A stretch of 64,000 nucleotides of DNA from Gammaproteobacteria bacterium (GTDB lineage Bacteria; Pseudomonadota; Gammaproteobacteria; Steroidobacterales; GCA-2729495). The stretch lies in contig JANQPY010000062.1 of assembly GCA_028285245.1 (NCBI GenBank), positions 19,450 to 83,449 of the forward strand, in the 5' to 3' direction. Below, piece after piece: positions 1-8,905 of this stretch. The notes below the pieces were generated by a model. The model was given only the letters and a program-made list of their open reading frames with translations. It did no database searches and was not told where the DNA came from. Positions within the stretch are counted from its first letter, which is position 1. Each line of letters starts with the position of its first letter. Position numbers and translations under genes: made by a program.

Positions 1-220
1 TGTGCGTCATCGGGATTGGCCGAACACTCAAATTAGTACTCGCCCGGCAACTAATCGTCAATAGGGGACATCTTGTCAGGTTGAGCAAGTTGCGAATATC
101 CACTTCCAGCACAGTGGCTTGAGTCAGAAACAGCAGCGTCCAGGCAGCGTTCGCGGGTAACTGAGTATCGGAATAAGTTAAATGAGTGCGCGGGTCGCTC
201 CAGTGCCAGTTGGGCGCCAT
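1..220 (-). CDS. Unrecognised open frame running off the left edge (doubtful gene)
   Basis: An ATG at 220 opens a minus-strand frame without stops to the window edge (about 73 codons). It starts 22 bp after the sugar transferase stop, as a next operon gene would. The first half has ordinary codon use and reads MAPNWHWSDPRTHLTYSD; the later part is rich in rare codons (AGA, CTA, AGT). I recognise no family. It may be the start of another polysaccharide gene or simply non-coding sequence. Confidence 0.2.
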   Translation of the reverse strand, partial: MAPNWHWSDPRTHLTYSDTQLPANAAWTLLFLTQATVLEVDIRNLLNLTRCPLLTISCRASTNLSVRPIPMTH

Positions 221-242
221 CAGGACTGCTCAGCAGATCGCT

Positions 243-836
243 TTATCGGACCAGCGCCCGCAGGGTCCTACAGATAATCGCTACATCCATGAGTAAGTTG
301 TGGTTGCTGGCGTACTCCGCATACAAAGCGAGCTTCTTCGGCAGGATCTCCTCCAGATAGGTGCGCTCTGGATCTTCGCTGTTGGCGAGAAGGGCGTTCT
401 CGTTCCGATAGGTCAGGGATGCCTCGTCGGTGATGCCCGGCTTTATTGAAAGAATCAGGCGCTTTAAGTCGTCTGGGTACCCGTCAACATAGCGTGGCAG
501 CTCGGGCCTCGGCCCGACCAGACTCATTTCGCCCTTCAGCACATTGATCAACTGCGGCAACTCATCAAGCTTGTAACGCCGAAGGACCTCTCCGGCCCGC
601 GTGATGCGCGGATCTTTCCCAACCGTCAGCCCGCCGCCGATGCGGTCCGCGCCAGTCACCATTGTGCGGAACTTCAATATCTGAAAGTGCCGGCCAGCTC
701 GCCCCACGCGCACCTGCTTGAACAATGCAGGCCCGGGGGAATCAGTTCGAATCCAGATCGCAATGCCAGCCAGGAAAGGAGCGAGTAAAAGGAGTCCAAG
801 CGCGGACGCGACGACGTCCATGAGGCGCTTCGTCAC
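243..836 (-). CDS. Phosphoglycosyl transferase (bacterial sugar transferase, PglC/WcaJ type)
   Basis: This 197-residue membrane enzyme should move a sugar phosphate from a UDP-sugar to undecaprenyl phosphate, the first step of repeat-unit assembly at the inner membrane. It has one hydrophobic segment near residues 8-28, then the family signatures [28 protein letters not shown] and PGIT. The length matches the short monotopic PglC-like core and lacks the extra membrane domain of full WcaJ/WbaP. It is the last clear gene of the minus-strand cluster and overlaps the upstream aminotransferase by 4 bp (ATGA), implying coupled translation. The sugar is inferred from neighbours to be a diamino-trideoxyhexose. 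Confidence 0.9.
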   Translation of the reverse strand: MTKRLMDVVASALGLLLLAPFLAGIAIWIRTDSPGPALFKQVRVGRAGRHFQILKFRTMVTGADRIGGGLTVGKDPRITRAGEVLRRYKLDELPQLINVLKGEMSLVGPRPELPRYVDGYPDDLKRLILSIKPGITDEASLTYRNENALLANSEDPERTYLEEILPKKLALYAEYASNHNLLMDVAIICRTLRALVR

Positions 837-1990
837 TGGCCCAGAATCGCGCGCGTGGCGTCAATGACCCTCGCGACATCATCATTGCTCATTCTTGTGT
901 AGATCGGCAGGCTCACACAGCATTCAAACGTCGCCTGAGCTGCTGGAAATTCGTCCTCGGAAAGCTTGTACCGATCACGCCAGTAAGAGTGCAGATGCAG
1001 CGGCACATAGTGGACGCTGCACCCGATACCTCTCTCCGACATCAGCTCGATGAATCGATCCCGCGTAACCGGCGCCTGCCTGTCAAGGCGAATCACGTAC
1101 AGATGCCACGCGTGTGTGCTAAGCCCGCGAGGGCGCGGAGGTAGCTCGAGCGGCAGCCCCACCAACCCGTCGTCATACGCTTCGGCAATCTCGGTCCGGC
1201 GAGCGGCAAACCGCGCGGCCTTGGCAAGCTGATGCAAACCCATGGAGGCGGCCACATCGGTCATATTGTATTTGTAGCCTGGCGCGACGATGTCGTATCG
1301 CCAGGCAGGCACGTCAGACACGTATCGATCGAATGCATCCCGGCTCATGCCATGCAAGCGCATGGTTCTGACGCGAGCGGCCAAGTCCGGGTCACGAGTT
1401 GCGACCATGCCGCCCTCGCCTGTTGCCAATGGCTTGGTCGCGTAGAAACTGAACACGGCCGCGGTAGTGTCCAACGCACCCACCAATTCGCCATCCGCGC
1501 GCGTTGGCAATGCGTGGGCAGCATCCTCGATCAGAAAAAGCTCTCTTGAGCTGGCGATCCTTTGCAATGACTCCATATCGCAGGCCAGACCACCATAGTG
1601 AACCGGCAGAATCCCGCGCGTTCGCGCGGACAGCTTTGCCTCAACCGCGCGTGGGTCTATGCACAGCGTCCCGGGGTCGATGTCGACGAGCACGGGATCG
1701 GCGCCGAAGTAGCGAATCACCTCTGCCGTAGCTGTAAAAGTGAAGGTAGTCGTAATGACCTCATCGCCCGGCTGCAGCCCAACAGCCTCAAGCGCCAGAT
1801 GCATACCACCGGTTGCGGAATTGACTGCAACCGTGTGGACGTCGCCGCCCAGAAACTCGGCGAACCTCTGCTCAAAGGCCTGCACCTTAGGGCCCGTTGA
1901 AATCCAGCCAGAGCGCAGAGAGTCGACCACTTCGGCGATTTCCTCCTCGCCGATATCCGGAAGCGCAAATGGCAGACTGAAGTCACTCAT
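833..1990 (-). CDS. DegT/DnrJ/EryC1 family PLP-dependent sugar aminotransferase
   Basis: It is predicted to transfer an amino group from glutamate to a keto-sugar nucleotide. The start at 1990 ([11 protein letters not shown]) is chosen over one 39 bp upstream because it fits the family's N-terminus and overlaps the GNAT stop by 8 bp. About 385 residues, normal for the family. Visible features are the substrate/PLP region [12 protein letters not shown], the acidic EDAAHALP, and the Schiff-base lysine in [14 protein letters not shown]. With the adjacent GNAT and the WbpM-like dehydratase in the same locus, the likely product is a UDP-4-amino-4,6-dideoxy-GlcNAc (PglE-like role). That role is inference; a different 4-amino sugar is possible. 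Confidence 0.88.
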   Translation of the reverse strand: MSDFSLPFALPDIGEEEIAEVVDSLRSGWISTGPKVQAFEQRFAEFLGGDVHTVAVNSATGGMHLALEAVGLQPGDEVITTTFTFTATAEVIRYFGADPVLVDIDPGTLCIDPRAVEAKLSARTRGILPVHYGGLACDMESLQRIASSRELFLIEDAAHALPTRADGELVGALDTTAAVFSFYATKPLATGEGGMVATRDPDLAARVRTMRLHGMSRDAFDRYVSDVPAWRYDIVAPGYKYNMTDVAASMGLHQLAKAARFAARRTEIAEAYDDGLVGLPLELPPRPRGLSTHAWHLYVIRLDRQAPVTRDRFIELMSERGIGCSVHYVPLHLHSYWRDRYKLSEDEFPAAQATFECCVSLPIYTRMSNDDVARVIDATRAILGQ

Positions 1991-2618
1991 GGCGAGCGCT
2001 GGAACCCGATGCAGGCAGGCGGCGAACATAGCGCTGCATGGCTCTGCCGTCCGCTCTTGTGATTGAATCGATTAGCGTAAAGCCCACGCGGGCATAAAAC
2101 TTCTGCACCCGCTCATTGTCATCGCGATCCGTGGTCAAGTACACCTGCTCTCGTCCCGCGGCAGTTGCAGCCTGGCAAAACGCCTCCACAAGCGCCCCAC
2201 CAACGCCACTCCCGCCAGACGCCGGATCCACGCCGATGCTGGCAAGGAGCGCGGCATTCGGCAGATCGGCCGGCTTCTCGCCTCTATAGATAAGAGCTCT
2301 CGCGAGACGCGGAATCACGCGCGTGGGGCGTCTGAGCGCTGCGCCAGTGGCTCTGCCTGCGAGAACGATGCCCCGGGACAAGAGCAGTCGCCGGTAGAAA
2401 TGCTCGGGTGCCGTTGTGCCAGCAACAAAACCCAGCAAGCGCTCATCATCGCACGCAACGAGCAGCAGCCCGTCGGCGGCCTGGCTAAATCCGGTGTATA
2501 GCGCCTGTAAAAAACCCCGCCCCAAAGTTGTAAGGAAGAAACCCGGAAACGCAGCCTCATGCACGGCGACAACGTTAACCAGGTCTGCCGGGCGCGCAGG
2601 TCGAACTCCCTTGGTCAT
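1983..2618 (-). CDS. GNAT-family N-acetyltransferase
   Basis: A 211-residue GCN5-type acetyltransferase. It shows the acetyl-CoA segment [20 protein letters not shown] (about residues 132-151) and the late [14 protein letters not shown] motif. It sits between a glycosyltransferase (4-bp overlap) and a sugar aminotransferase (8-bp overlap), so N-acetylation of an amino sugar made by the neighbour is the natural reading. In Campylobacter-type bacillosamine synthesis this step is done by a left-handed beta-helix enzyme (PglD); a GNAT in that place is less usual but known for other amino sugars. Substrate unproven. Confidence 0.82.
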   Translation of the reverse strand: MTKGVRPARPADLVNVVAVHEAAFPGFFLTTLGRGFLQALYTGFSQAADGLLLVACDDERLLGFVAGTTAPEHFYRRLLLSRGIVLAGRATGAALRRPTRVIPRLARALIYRGEKPADLPNAALLASIGVDPASGGSGVGGALVEAFCQAATAAGREQVYLTTDRDDNERVQKFYARVGFTLIDSITRADGRAMQRYVRRLPASGSSARHE

Positions 2619-3880
2619 CCCTCAACGACCAGGGACAGAAACTCGTCGTACTGGTCGATAACCACCGGTCGCGAGTGATTGGCTACCACGTATTGACGTC
2701 CGGCCTCGCCCAGCGCTGAACCAAGAACCTGATCACGCTGCAGGCTGCGGATGGCGTCCGCCAAGGCCTGGGCGTCCCCGGCAACCGTGACGGAGCCACA
2801 ACCGGCCCGCTCCACGAACCTCGCAGTCTCACTGTCCAGATCAACGGAAGCGATCACGGGGCGAGCCGCGGCCATGTAACCAAGCAGCTTGCTGGGAACA
2901 GAAGACTTGCCCTTACCGGGCAGCAGAGAGACAACCCCTACGTCTGCGCAGGCCTGCACGTCATTCAGCTGACTGCGCTCCTGGAATGGCCGAAACACCA
3001 CATTGGTCAATGCCGACTGGTTAACCATACGCTGAATCTTCTCGACCAACGGACCTTCACCGATGTAGGCAATCTTGATTGATGGAAGGTCCCGCAGTAG
3101 CTTGCCCGCTTTAACCAATACATCAGCACCGGACACGTAGCCGATCGAGCCCGCGTAGAGGACAACAAAGTCTTCATCGGCGAAACCCAGAGACCGGCGA
3201 AATGCGTTGGAACGCACTCCCGGACGCAGAAACTCGGTGTCTATCCAGTTCGGAATCATGCGCACGCGAGCGGCGACCGCTCCGCGTTCCTTGACATGAT
3301 GAACAAACCCCTCGCAGATAACAGCAATTCCATCAGCCCAGCGGTAGCTCACTCTCTCCGTCCAGCGCAGCAGCCGGATCAACCACGGATTACGAATCAG
3401 ACCAACCGAGATCGGTACGTCAGGATACAAGTCCTGAACGTTCAATACCCCCTTGGCGCCCTTGACGCGGCTCAACACCGGCAGCAGAACACCCATACTC
3501 AGCGGCTGCGATACAGCCAGAATGAGTCCTGGCTCCGTCTTGGTAATCACCGCCCAGGCCGCCGTAAGAGAGAAGCTCAGCGACGTGAGTACACGCCGCC
3601 AGATTGCCCGGTTTGTCGAGGTGTATAGCCAGCATCGCAAAACACGAACACCCTCAAGGTAGTCCGTCGAGCGCCACTGCTTACGGTAACCCTGGAAGAC
3701 CTCGCCTGACGGGTGGTTCGGGAATCCTGTGACGACGGTTACCGCCCAGCCTCTCTTGGTAAGGGCGACAGCCAGCTCCGAAAGCATTTGCCCGATGGGC
3801 GCCTGCTCCGGCGGAAACCACTGCGACAGGATAACGACCTCCCGATCGCCCGTTGATCCGGGCGAATCAGCTATCGCCAT
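2615..3880 (-). CDS. Glycosyltransferase family 4 (WcaI-like)
   Basis: A retaining GT-B fold transferase of about 421 residues, with the start taken at MAIADSPG (3880), 10 codons inside the longest frame. The N-terminal half has LSQWFPPEQAPIG and the NVQDLYPDVPISVGL segment typical of WcaI and related capsule transferases. The C-terminal half has VLYAGSIG and the donor-binding VPSKLLGYMAAARPVIAS. It probably adds one sugar to the lipid-linked repeat unit on the cytoplasmic face. It overlaps the next upstream transferase by 14 bp. Donor and acceptor cannot be told from sequence. Confidence 0.85.
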   Translation of the reverse strand: MAIADSPGSTGDREVVILSQWFPPEQAPIGQMLSELAVALTKRGWAVTVVTGFPNHPSGEVFQGYRKQWRSTDYLEGVRVLRCWLYTSTNRAIWRRVLTSLSFSLTAAWAVITKTEPGLILAVSQPLSMGVLLPVLSRVKGAKGVLNVQDLYPDVPISVGLIRNPWLIRLLRWTERVSYRWADGIAVICEGFVHHVKERGAVAARVRMIPNWIDTEFLRPGVRSNAFRRSLGFADEDFVVLYAGSIGYVSGADVLVKAGKLLRDLPSIKIAYIGEGPLVEKIQRMVNQSALTNVVFRPFQERSQLNDVQACADVGVVSLLPGKGKSSVPSKLLGYMAAARPVIASVDLDSETARFVERAGCGSVTVAGDAQALADAIRSLQRDQVLGSALGEAGRQYVVANHSRPVVIDQYDEFLSLVVEG

Positions 3881-5048
3881 AGCGAGCGCCCCAGGAGTTT
3901 CTTGCAGCAACCACTGCTGCGGTCATGCGCTCGGCATACTTGGATGCACGGCCAACGGCACCCTCGAGGGCGAGCTCGCGCCTCTGCGCGTCGGGAGTTG
4001 GCAGCGACCATGCATCAATCAGTGCGCGGGTGATGCTACTCACGCAATCAGGATCGAAATAAATGGCTGTGTCACCCGCCTGTTCACGATGCACATCGAG
4101 GCTCGACAGGACCAGCGGAACACCCAAGGCCTTTGCCTCTTCAACTGTGGTGCTCCAACCTTCAAAGAATGAGGGATTGAGCAGCGCCACGGCCCGCTGC
4201 ATCAAGCCGATCAGGTCCGCTCTGGGAATCATACCCAGCAGGCGAAACCTGTCGGTGAGGCCCTGCTCGTCGATACGGGACTGCAATGCCTGGAAGTGTC
4301 CCGGGTTGCGATGGTCGCTTGGGCTGCCGCAGCTCAGGACTACGAAATCAGGAATCGTGGCCAGCACCTCCGGCAATGCGTCTACAACCAGCGCGTGGTT
4401 TTTGTGCCGCCAGAACTGGTTCGGCAAGAACACGAACCGCTCCGACAGATGGTAGCGTTCGACCAGGTCGCCCGGCGGCAGCGCGATCGCTTCGGGCTCC
4501 AGGGCAAACGGTACAACGGTACTCCGCCCTTTGCCCCCAGGATAAAACTTTTCGTAGTCATGCCGCGCCGACTGGCTGCTCAATAAGATGTGTCGATGGC
4601 CGACCAACTGCATGCGCCTGCCCAAGTAGGTGCGCCAGCGCGTTTGCCAGGGAAAATACTCCGGCAAATGGTGGCTCTGAAAGTCTGCGATCCACGTGAG
4701 GACTGGCATGGGAAACCGCCAACCGAAAAACTCGCTCGCCTCAAACACAACGTCAATTTTGGCAGCACGAAAGCTCTCGAGAGCCTCTGAGTCGATACCG
4801 GTGAACAAGGCCTGCCTAAGGCGTGACTTGCGGCGGCGATCGTCGAGCCAGGATGGCTTCAGGATAGGCTCATCGAGTGCCGCGGCGAAAGGCTCCAGGT
4901 CGTCAGACGGTACTGACGGCCCCGCAAACAACACGGGTGTAACCCGTTCGCACTGGAAGCGCCTAAGCACCTGAAAACAGTTGCGCAGATAGCTATGTCC
5001 GCCTGTCCAGTGAGCTGCCGGATCAGCCAGGGTGAACGCAACTCTCAC
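3867..5048 (-). CDS. Glycosyltransferase group 1 (GT4-like)
   Basis: A 393-residue GT-B transferase. The N-terminal domain opens MRVAFTLADPAAHWTGGHSY, a Rossmann strand followed by a Gly/His-rich acceptor loop. The C-terminal domain has FLPNQFWRHKNHALVVDAL and NPSFFEGWSTTVEEAKALG, the family's EX7E-type donor motif with both glutamates present. It starts 3 bp after the epimerase stop. With two other transferases and the initiating enzyme, it implies a repeat unit of about four sugars. Specificity unknown. Confidence 0.85.
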   Translation of the reverse strand: MRVAFTLADPAAHWTGGHSYLRNCFQVLRRFQCERVTPVLFAGPSVPSDDLEPFAAALDEPILKPSWLDDRRRKSRLRQALFTGIDSEALESFRAAKIDVVFEASEFFGWRFPMPVLTWIADFQSHHLPEYFPWQTRWRTYLGRRMQLVGHRHILLSSQSARHDYEKFYPGGKGRSTVVPFALEPEAIALPPGDLVERYHLSERFVFLPNQFWRHKNHALVVDALPEVLATIPDFVVLSCGSPSDHRNPGHFQALQSRIDEQGLTDRFRLLGMIPRADLIGLMQRAVALLNPSFFEGWSTTVEEAKALGVPLVLSSLDVHREQAGDTAIYFDPDCVSSITRALIDAWSLPTPDAQRRELALEGAVGRASKYAERMTAAVVAARNSWGARYGDS

Positions 5049-5051
5049 CGG

Positions 5052-5987
5052 CTAAGCTCTGAGTATGCGCCGATAGTGCGCCACGACGTCCTTCAGTGCC
5101 TCACCGAGCACCAGCTGCGGCTTCATGCCAAGCGCTTTAGCTCTAACAACCGAAGCGACCAAATAGTCCGGATCACCAGGGCGGCTCTCCCCCGAAAACG
5201 TGATTGACGGCCTGACGCCCCAGGCGGTTGCCACCTGTTCGGCGATAGCGCAAACGGAGGTGCCGTGCCCGGTGCCACCGTTCACCACAAAACCTTCGGG
5301 AGCGGCGCGGTCTGCCGCAGCGATTAGCAGTCGCGCCGCGTCCTCGACATGCAGCCAGTCACGCAATTCATCGCCCGAACCGGCAAGCTGCAAACTCTCC
5401 TGATCAGCCAGCAAGCGGCGGCACAGATCCCACACCAGCTGTTTCTTTAGCTCCGGGCCGTAGACAGAGAACAAGCGCACCAGTGAGCAGCGCAAACCGA
5501 AGTTAGTGCCGGCACCAAGGCATAGCTGCTCCATCATGACTTTGTGTCGGCCGTAGGGAGACATCGGCGCAAGATTGGCGCCTTCCTCAATCGGCCGGTT
5601 GTGCCCGGAGCCGTATACGGCCGCGCTGGAAACGGCGACCAGCCTCACATCCGCAGTCTGTACCCTCAGCCAGTCTACCAATCGAGCAGTGGTGCTGACC
5701 GTGCGGGAAAAGTCCTCCAGCGGACTTGCGTATGACACGCCAACCGACGAACCGCCGGCCAGGTGAAAAACCGCGTCGGGTAGTGTGCCTTCGGTCCGGG
5801 CCAATAGATCAAGATTAGACGCGTCAACCTCGCCGTTAACCCATGACGACAGACCCCAGCGCGTGTACTCCGGCTCGGACCAGGGACCGTGCCCCAGGCC
5901 CGCTACCCGAACCCCGGCCTGCTCAAGCTGCTGGCACAGGTGTCGGCCGATGAAACCGCGTGCACCAGTAACCCAAGCGGTCCGCAT
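5052..5987 (-). CDS. NAD(P)-dependent sugar epimerase/dehydratase (extended SDR)
   Basis: A 311-residue extended short-chain dehydrogenase. The start is placed at MRTAWVTGARGFIG (5987), where the Rossmann GxxGxxG motif begins at once and only 2 bp separate it from the upstream stop; the longer frame would overlap the methyltransferase. The active-site pair is in SPYGRHK (YxxxK) with an upstream VSSAAVYG serine. It probably epimerises or dehydrates a nucleotide sugar for this polysaccharide. The motifs do not separate a GalE-type 4-epimerase from a 4,6-dehydratase. Confidence 0.85.
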   Translation of the reverse strand: MRTAWVTGARGFIGRHLCQQLEQAGVRVAGLGHGPWSEPEYTRWGLSSWVNGEVDASNLDLLARTEGTLPDAVFHLAGGSSVGVSYASPLEDFSRTVSTTARLVDWLRVQTADVRLVAVSSAAVYGSGHNRPIEEGANLAPMSPYGRHKVMMEQLCLGAGTNFGLRCSLVRLFSVYGPELKKQLVWDLCRRLLADQESLQLAGSGDELRDWLHVEDAARLLIAAADRAAPEGFVVNGGTGHGTSVCAIAEQVATAWGVRPSITFSGESRPGDPDYLVASVVRAKALGMKPQLVLGEALKDVVAHYRRILRA

Positions 5988-5989
5988 GG

Positions 5990-6901
5990 TCAGTTGACGG
6001 GTCGCTGACAAACGAACGAGACCAGTCTGCCTGGACGCGTATCGACCCGCGACATCAACCACAATGTCGCTGCAAAGATCGATGACTGTGACAGCATGGC
6101 GTGAGCCACGCTCCGGAGACCTGGCACTACGTCAACGCGCCTGGCCATTTCGTCACGTAACGAGTCTTTGGTATGCGGGGCATAGTTCATTGGGCTATCG
6201 AACGAACGCAAGACATGTTGAGTACTAAAGCCACACCGCCGAAGCGCACTCTGGTATTGCGTCAAACGCAATGCATTCTCACCACCATATAGGTTGTGCA
6301 ATGGATGTGAGTCCAGAAATGCCTGCAGATCATCATCCCTGGAAATAACGTGGTCACGCAGCGTGACTAGCGTCCCGCCTGGGCGTAGAACGCGGAAACA
6401 TTCGGCGCACATCTGGTCCAGATCGCTCGCATGATGCAAAGCCTGCCGCGCAAAAATCAGGTCAAAGCTGCCACTCTCGCAGGGGATTTTTTCCCCGGTC
6501 CCTTGCAACGTGCGAATATCCGTCGCCGTTGCGTTAGCCAGGCGCCTAATCGCACCGAGGCCTACGAGATCGCTCTCGTCAGGATCTACCGCTGTTACCC
6601 GATAGCCCCTTTGCGCCAAGGCAAAGCTGGAAACTCCCTGCCCGGCACCAAGATCCAAAACGTCTGTTGCGCTGGCTGGAAGATAATCCCGGGCGGCCGC
6701 CCACTCCGCGCTGTCGGCATAGCGTCGAGCGGCGGCTTCTATCGGCTGATCGAAGTAACAGTCGCGGACAACTGCTGCCGAATCAGGATCGTCGATTAGC
6801 GTGCGGACCGCCGCTTCCCAGGTAGTCAATTCCACCACCGCGCTCAAGTCTTGCGCGCCGTCACCATGAATCCGGCGCCCTGACGATCCTCGGCCTGCCA
6901 C
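5990..6901 (-). CDS. Class I SAM-dependent methyltransferase
   Basis: Up to 303 residues. SAM-binding motif I is VLDLGAGQGVSSFAL, followed by VTAVDPDESDL, FDLIFARQALHHASD and the VLRPGGTLVTL strand, all Methyltransf_11-like. The longest frame overlaps the upstream methyltransferase by 58 bp. A GTG at 6838, just past that gene's stop, is an alternative start that removes the odd glycine-rich first 21 residues. It probably O- or N-methylates a sugar or a substituent. Two adjacent methyltransferases suggest at least two methylated positions. Confidence 0.85.
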   Translation of the reverse strand: MAGRGSSGRRIHGDGAQDLSAVVELTTWEAAVRTLIDDPDSAAVVRDCYFDQPIEAAARRYADSAEWAAARDYLPASATDVLDLGAGQGVSSFALAQRGYRVTAVDPDESDLVGLGAIRRLANATATDIRTLQGTGEKIPCESGSFDLIFARQALHHASDLDQMCAECFRVLRPGGTLVTLRDHVISRDDDLQAFLDSHPLHNLYGGENALRLTQYQSALRRCGFSTQHVLRSFDSPMNYAPHTKDSLRDEMARRVDVVPGLRSVAHAMLSQSSIFAATLWLMSRVDTRPGRLVSFVCQRPVN

Positions 6902-7617
6902 GCAAGCTCGCCAAACTTGCGGCGCCAGCGGCCCGCAAGCCAGGCACCGGGAGTTACCTGAGCTGCCAACACGCCAACAGATGGCTTACGCCGACAATAG
7001 AAAGCGCTGTAGCGATAGTCGTAGTCGGCGAGAATCTCGGAGCTGGCGCGCGGGAAATACGCCTGAAAGCTGACGTCGTCGAAGCCGTGACGAACCAGGA
7101 CCTCCGTCCAGCTGTTCTCATCCAGCGCATGACAGAAAGGCTGAAACTGCTGATAGTCCCTGGCCGTGTCCGGCGAATGCGGCCACCAGTCAAAGTAGCG
7201 GCTATTCAAAACGTTGAAGTGGAAGTAGCCACCGGGGCGCAAGACTCGCGCAACCTCGGCCAGTGCAGCATCCAGATCGGGAATGTGCTCGATTCCACTG
7301 TTGTTGATCACGGTCGAGAAAGAATCGGTGGCTAGTGGCAACTCCTTTGCCGCATCGGCGCAGTATGTCTCGCGATAGCGGTTATGATCACGAGCGATCG
7401 CCAGAGCAGAGGCATCCAGATCAACGCCGGCATCTAGCGACCGGCCCGGAAAGGCCATCGAGGCCACCAATCCATCGCCACAGCAGTGGTCCAGCACGGG
7501 GGCCTCAAGGTTCAGTTGGCCAAGTAGTTCGAGCTCCGGCACACGGCATAAAGCCACGGAAGGGCTACGCGCATACCTGGTAATGAGATCTTCGAAAAAC
7601 CGACTGTGACTAAGCAA
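6844..7617 (-). CDS. Class I SAM-dependent methyltransferase
   Basis: A 257-residue Methyltransf_11-type enzyme. It starts MLSHSRFFEDLITRYARS, with motif I VLDHCCGDGLVASMAF (a Cys-Cys in place of the more common Gly-rich loop, still ending in GDG), NNSGIEHIPDLD and VLRPGGYFHFNVL. It lies in the same run as another methyltransferase and follows a 91-bp gap after a glycosyltransferase gene. Likely cytoplasmic and acting on sugar nucleotides or lipid-linked oligosaccharide; target unknown. Confidence 0.83.
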   Translation of the reverse strand: MLSHSRFFEDLITRYARSPSVALCRVPELELLGQLNLEAPVLDHCCGDGLVASMAFPGRSLDAGVDLDASALAIARDHNRYRETYCADAAKELPLATDSFSTVINNSGIEHIPDLDAALAEVARVLRPGGYFHFNVLNSRYFDWWPHSPDTARDYQQFQPFCHALDENSWTEVLVRHGFDDVSFQAYFPRASSEILADYDYRYSAFYCRRKPSVGVLAAQVTPGAWLAGRWRRKFGELAWQAEDRQGAGFMVTARKT

Positions 7618-7708
7618 GATCGCGGCCCGGGGCAGTGACTGAGGGGCTGGATGCTATCGAAGTAGACGCAATGATCATAGCCAGCAAAACCACTCCCTGG
7701 ACCTTCGG

Positions 7709-8905
7709 CTAGGTGCGCTTGAGAACTTCTTGGTATTCAACGAAACGCTTCTCAGCATGCTGCGCCCAGCTGAAGTGCTCGGCCATCTTCTCCGCGCCCG
7801 CTCTGCCAAGCTGCTGCCTGGTTCGTTCCTCGGCAAGTTGCCCCAGCTTTACTTCAAGGTCGCTAAGGTCGTTCATGGCATACACCAAGCCGTTGCCGTC
7901 CACATGATCTCGGTAGACAATTCCATCGCTGACTATAAGCGGCAGTCCGCACGCTGCGGCGTCCAGCATCGACGTACTCTCGTTTGTTGGCCAGACTGCG
8001 ACATCAGCCGCGCGGTAGTACTCGCCGAGCTCATGGTAGGGGACAAACGGCAGAACAATGGTGCCGTCCATGGCCGCCAGCGCGTCTTTCTGCGGCCCAT
8101 TGCCAACAAAAACCGCGCGGAACTTTTGGCCCCTGGCCGTCAGCGCTGCGGCAGCTCTGGCAAGAATGAGAGGATTCTTCTCCTCGCTAAACTTGCCGGT
8201 ATAGATGCATAGAACCGTGTCTTCCGCGATGCCCCACTGCGATCTCATGGAGGCCCGAGCCGCAGCCGTATGGTCATCACGCACCGGATAGAAGAACTCG
8301 GTGTCGACGCCCAGATGCATCACTCCCACTTTCCGCCGCTGGACACCGAAGAAACGCCATGCGATCTCGGCAGCATCCACGGTTGGGGCGTAGCAGCGCT
8401 CGGTGAAAAAGCTCACCAGCCTTCCTGGCAGCCAGCGGAGAATAAACGACGCAGCCCGTGCGGGATGCAGGGCACCAAGCTTAGCTGGCCTGAAAGTACT
8501 CTCAGTAGTGTGCGAGCCGGTGAATAGCTTGTAATGGTAGCGGGGCTTGGCGAGTGCCGCCTGTACGGGTAACCAGCCGATTGCTGTTAACGAGTACGTG
8601 ATATCAGGGCAAATTGACTTGAGCTTCTTCGATAGCCCGGACATAGCCATGTGGCCAAGCATCTTTTTGTGCCGCATTACATGCACGGTGTACCCGTCAA
8701 CCTGTTCGATAGAGCCGACTTTGAGTTGGCCGGTACCCGCAAGGCGCCGATATGAATCACGCATCGATGGCATTTGCCAGTAGGGCGGCAGATCGAGCGC
8801 GAGGACATGCACGTCGGCGCCCAACTTCGCCAGATATTTCGGGAGCATCGTACCGAGATAGCCCATGTTGCGCGGGTACGTCTCGCATAGAAAGGCAATC
8901 TTCAC
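7709..8905 (-). CDS. Glycosyltransferase group 1 (GT4-like)
   Basis: A 398-residue GT-B enzyme. N-terminal MKIAFLCETYPRNMGYLG is the usual first strand and glycine loop. The C-terminal domain holds IYTGKFSEEKNPLILARAAA and PTNESTSMLDAAACGLPLIVSD, the donor-binding motif. Its ATG overlaps the asnB-like stop by 4 bp, so the two are translationally coupled. It may act on the uronic acid or amide made by neighbours, but only position supports that. Confidence 0.86.
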   Translation of the reverse strand: MKIAFLCETYPRNMGYLGTMLPKYLAKLGADVHVLALDLPPYWQMPSMRDSYRRLAGTGQLKVGSIEQVDGYTVHVMRHKKMLGHMAMSGLSKKLKSICPDITYSLTAIGWLPVQAALAKPRYHYKLFTGSHTTESTFRPAKLGALHPARAASFILRWLPGRLVSFFTERCYAPTVDAAEIAWRFFGVQRRKVGVMHLGVDTEFFYPVRDDHTAAARASMRSQWGIAEDTVLCIYTGKFSEEKNPLILARAAAALTARGQKFRAVFVGNGPQKDALAAMDGTIVLPFVPYHELGEYYRAADVAVWPTNESTSMLDAAACGLPLIVSDGIVYRDHVDGNGLVYAMNDLSDLEVKLGQLAEERTRQQLGRAGAEKMAEHFSWAQHAEKRFVEYQEVLKRT

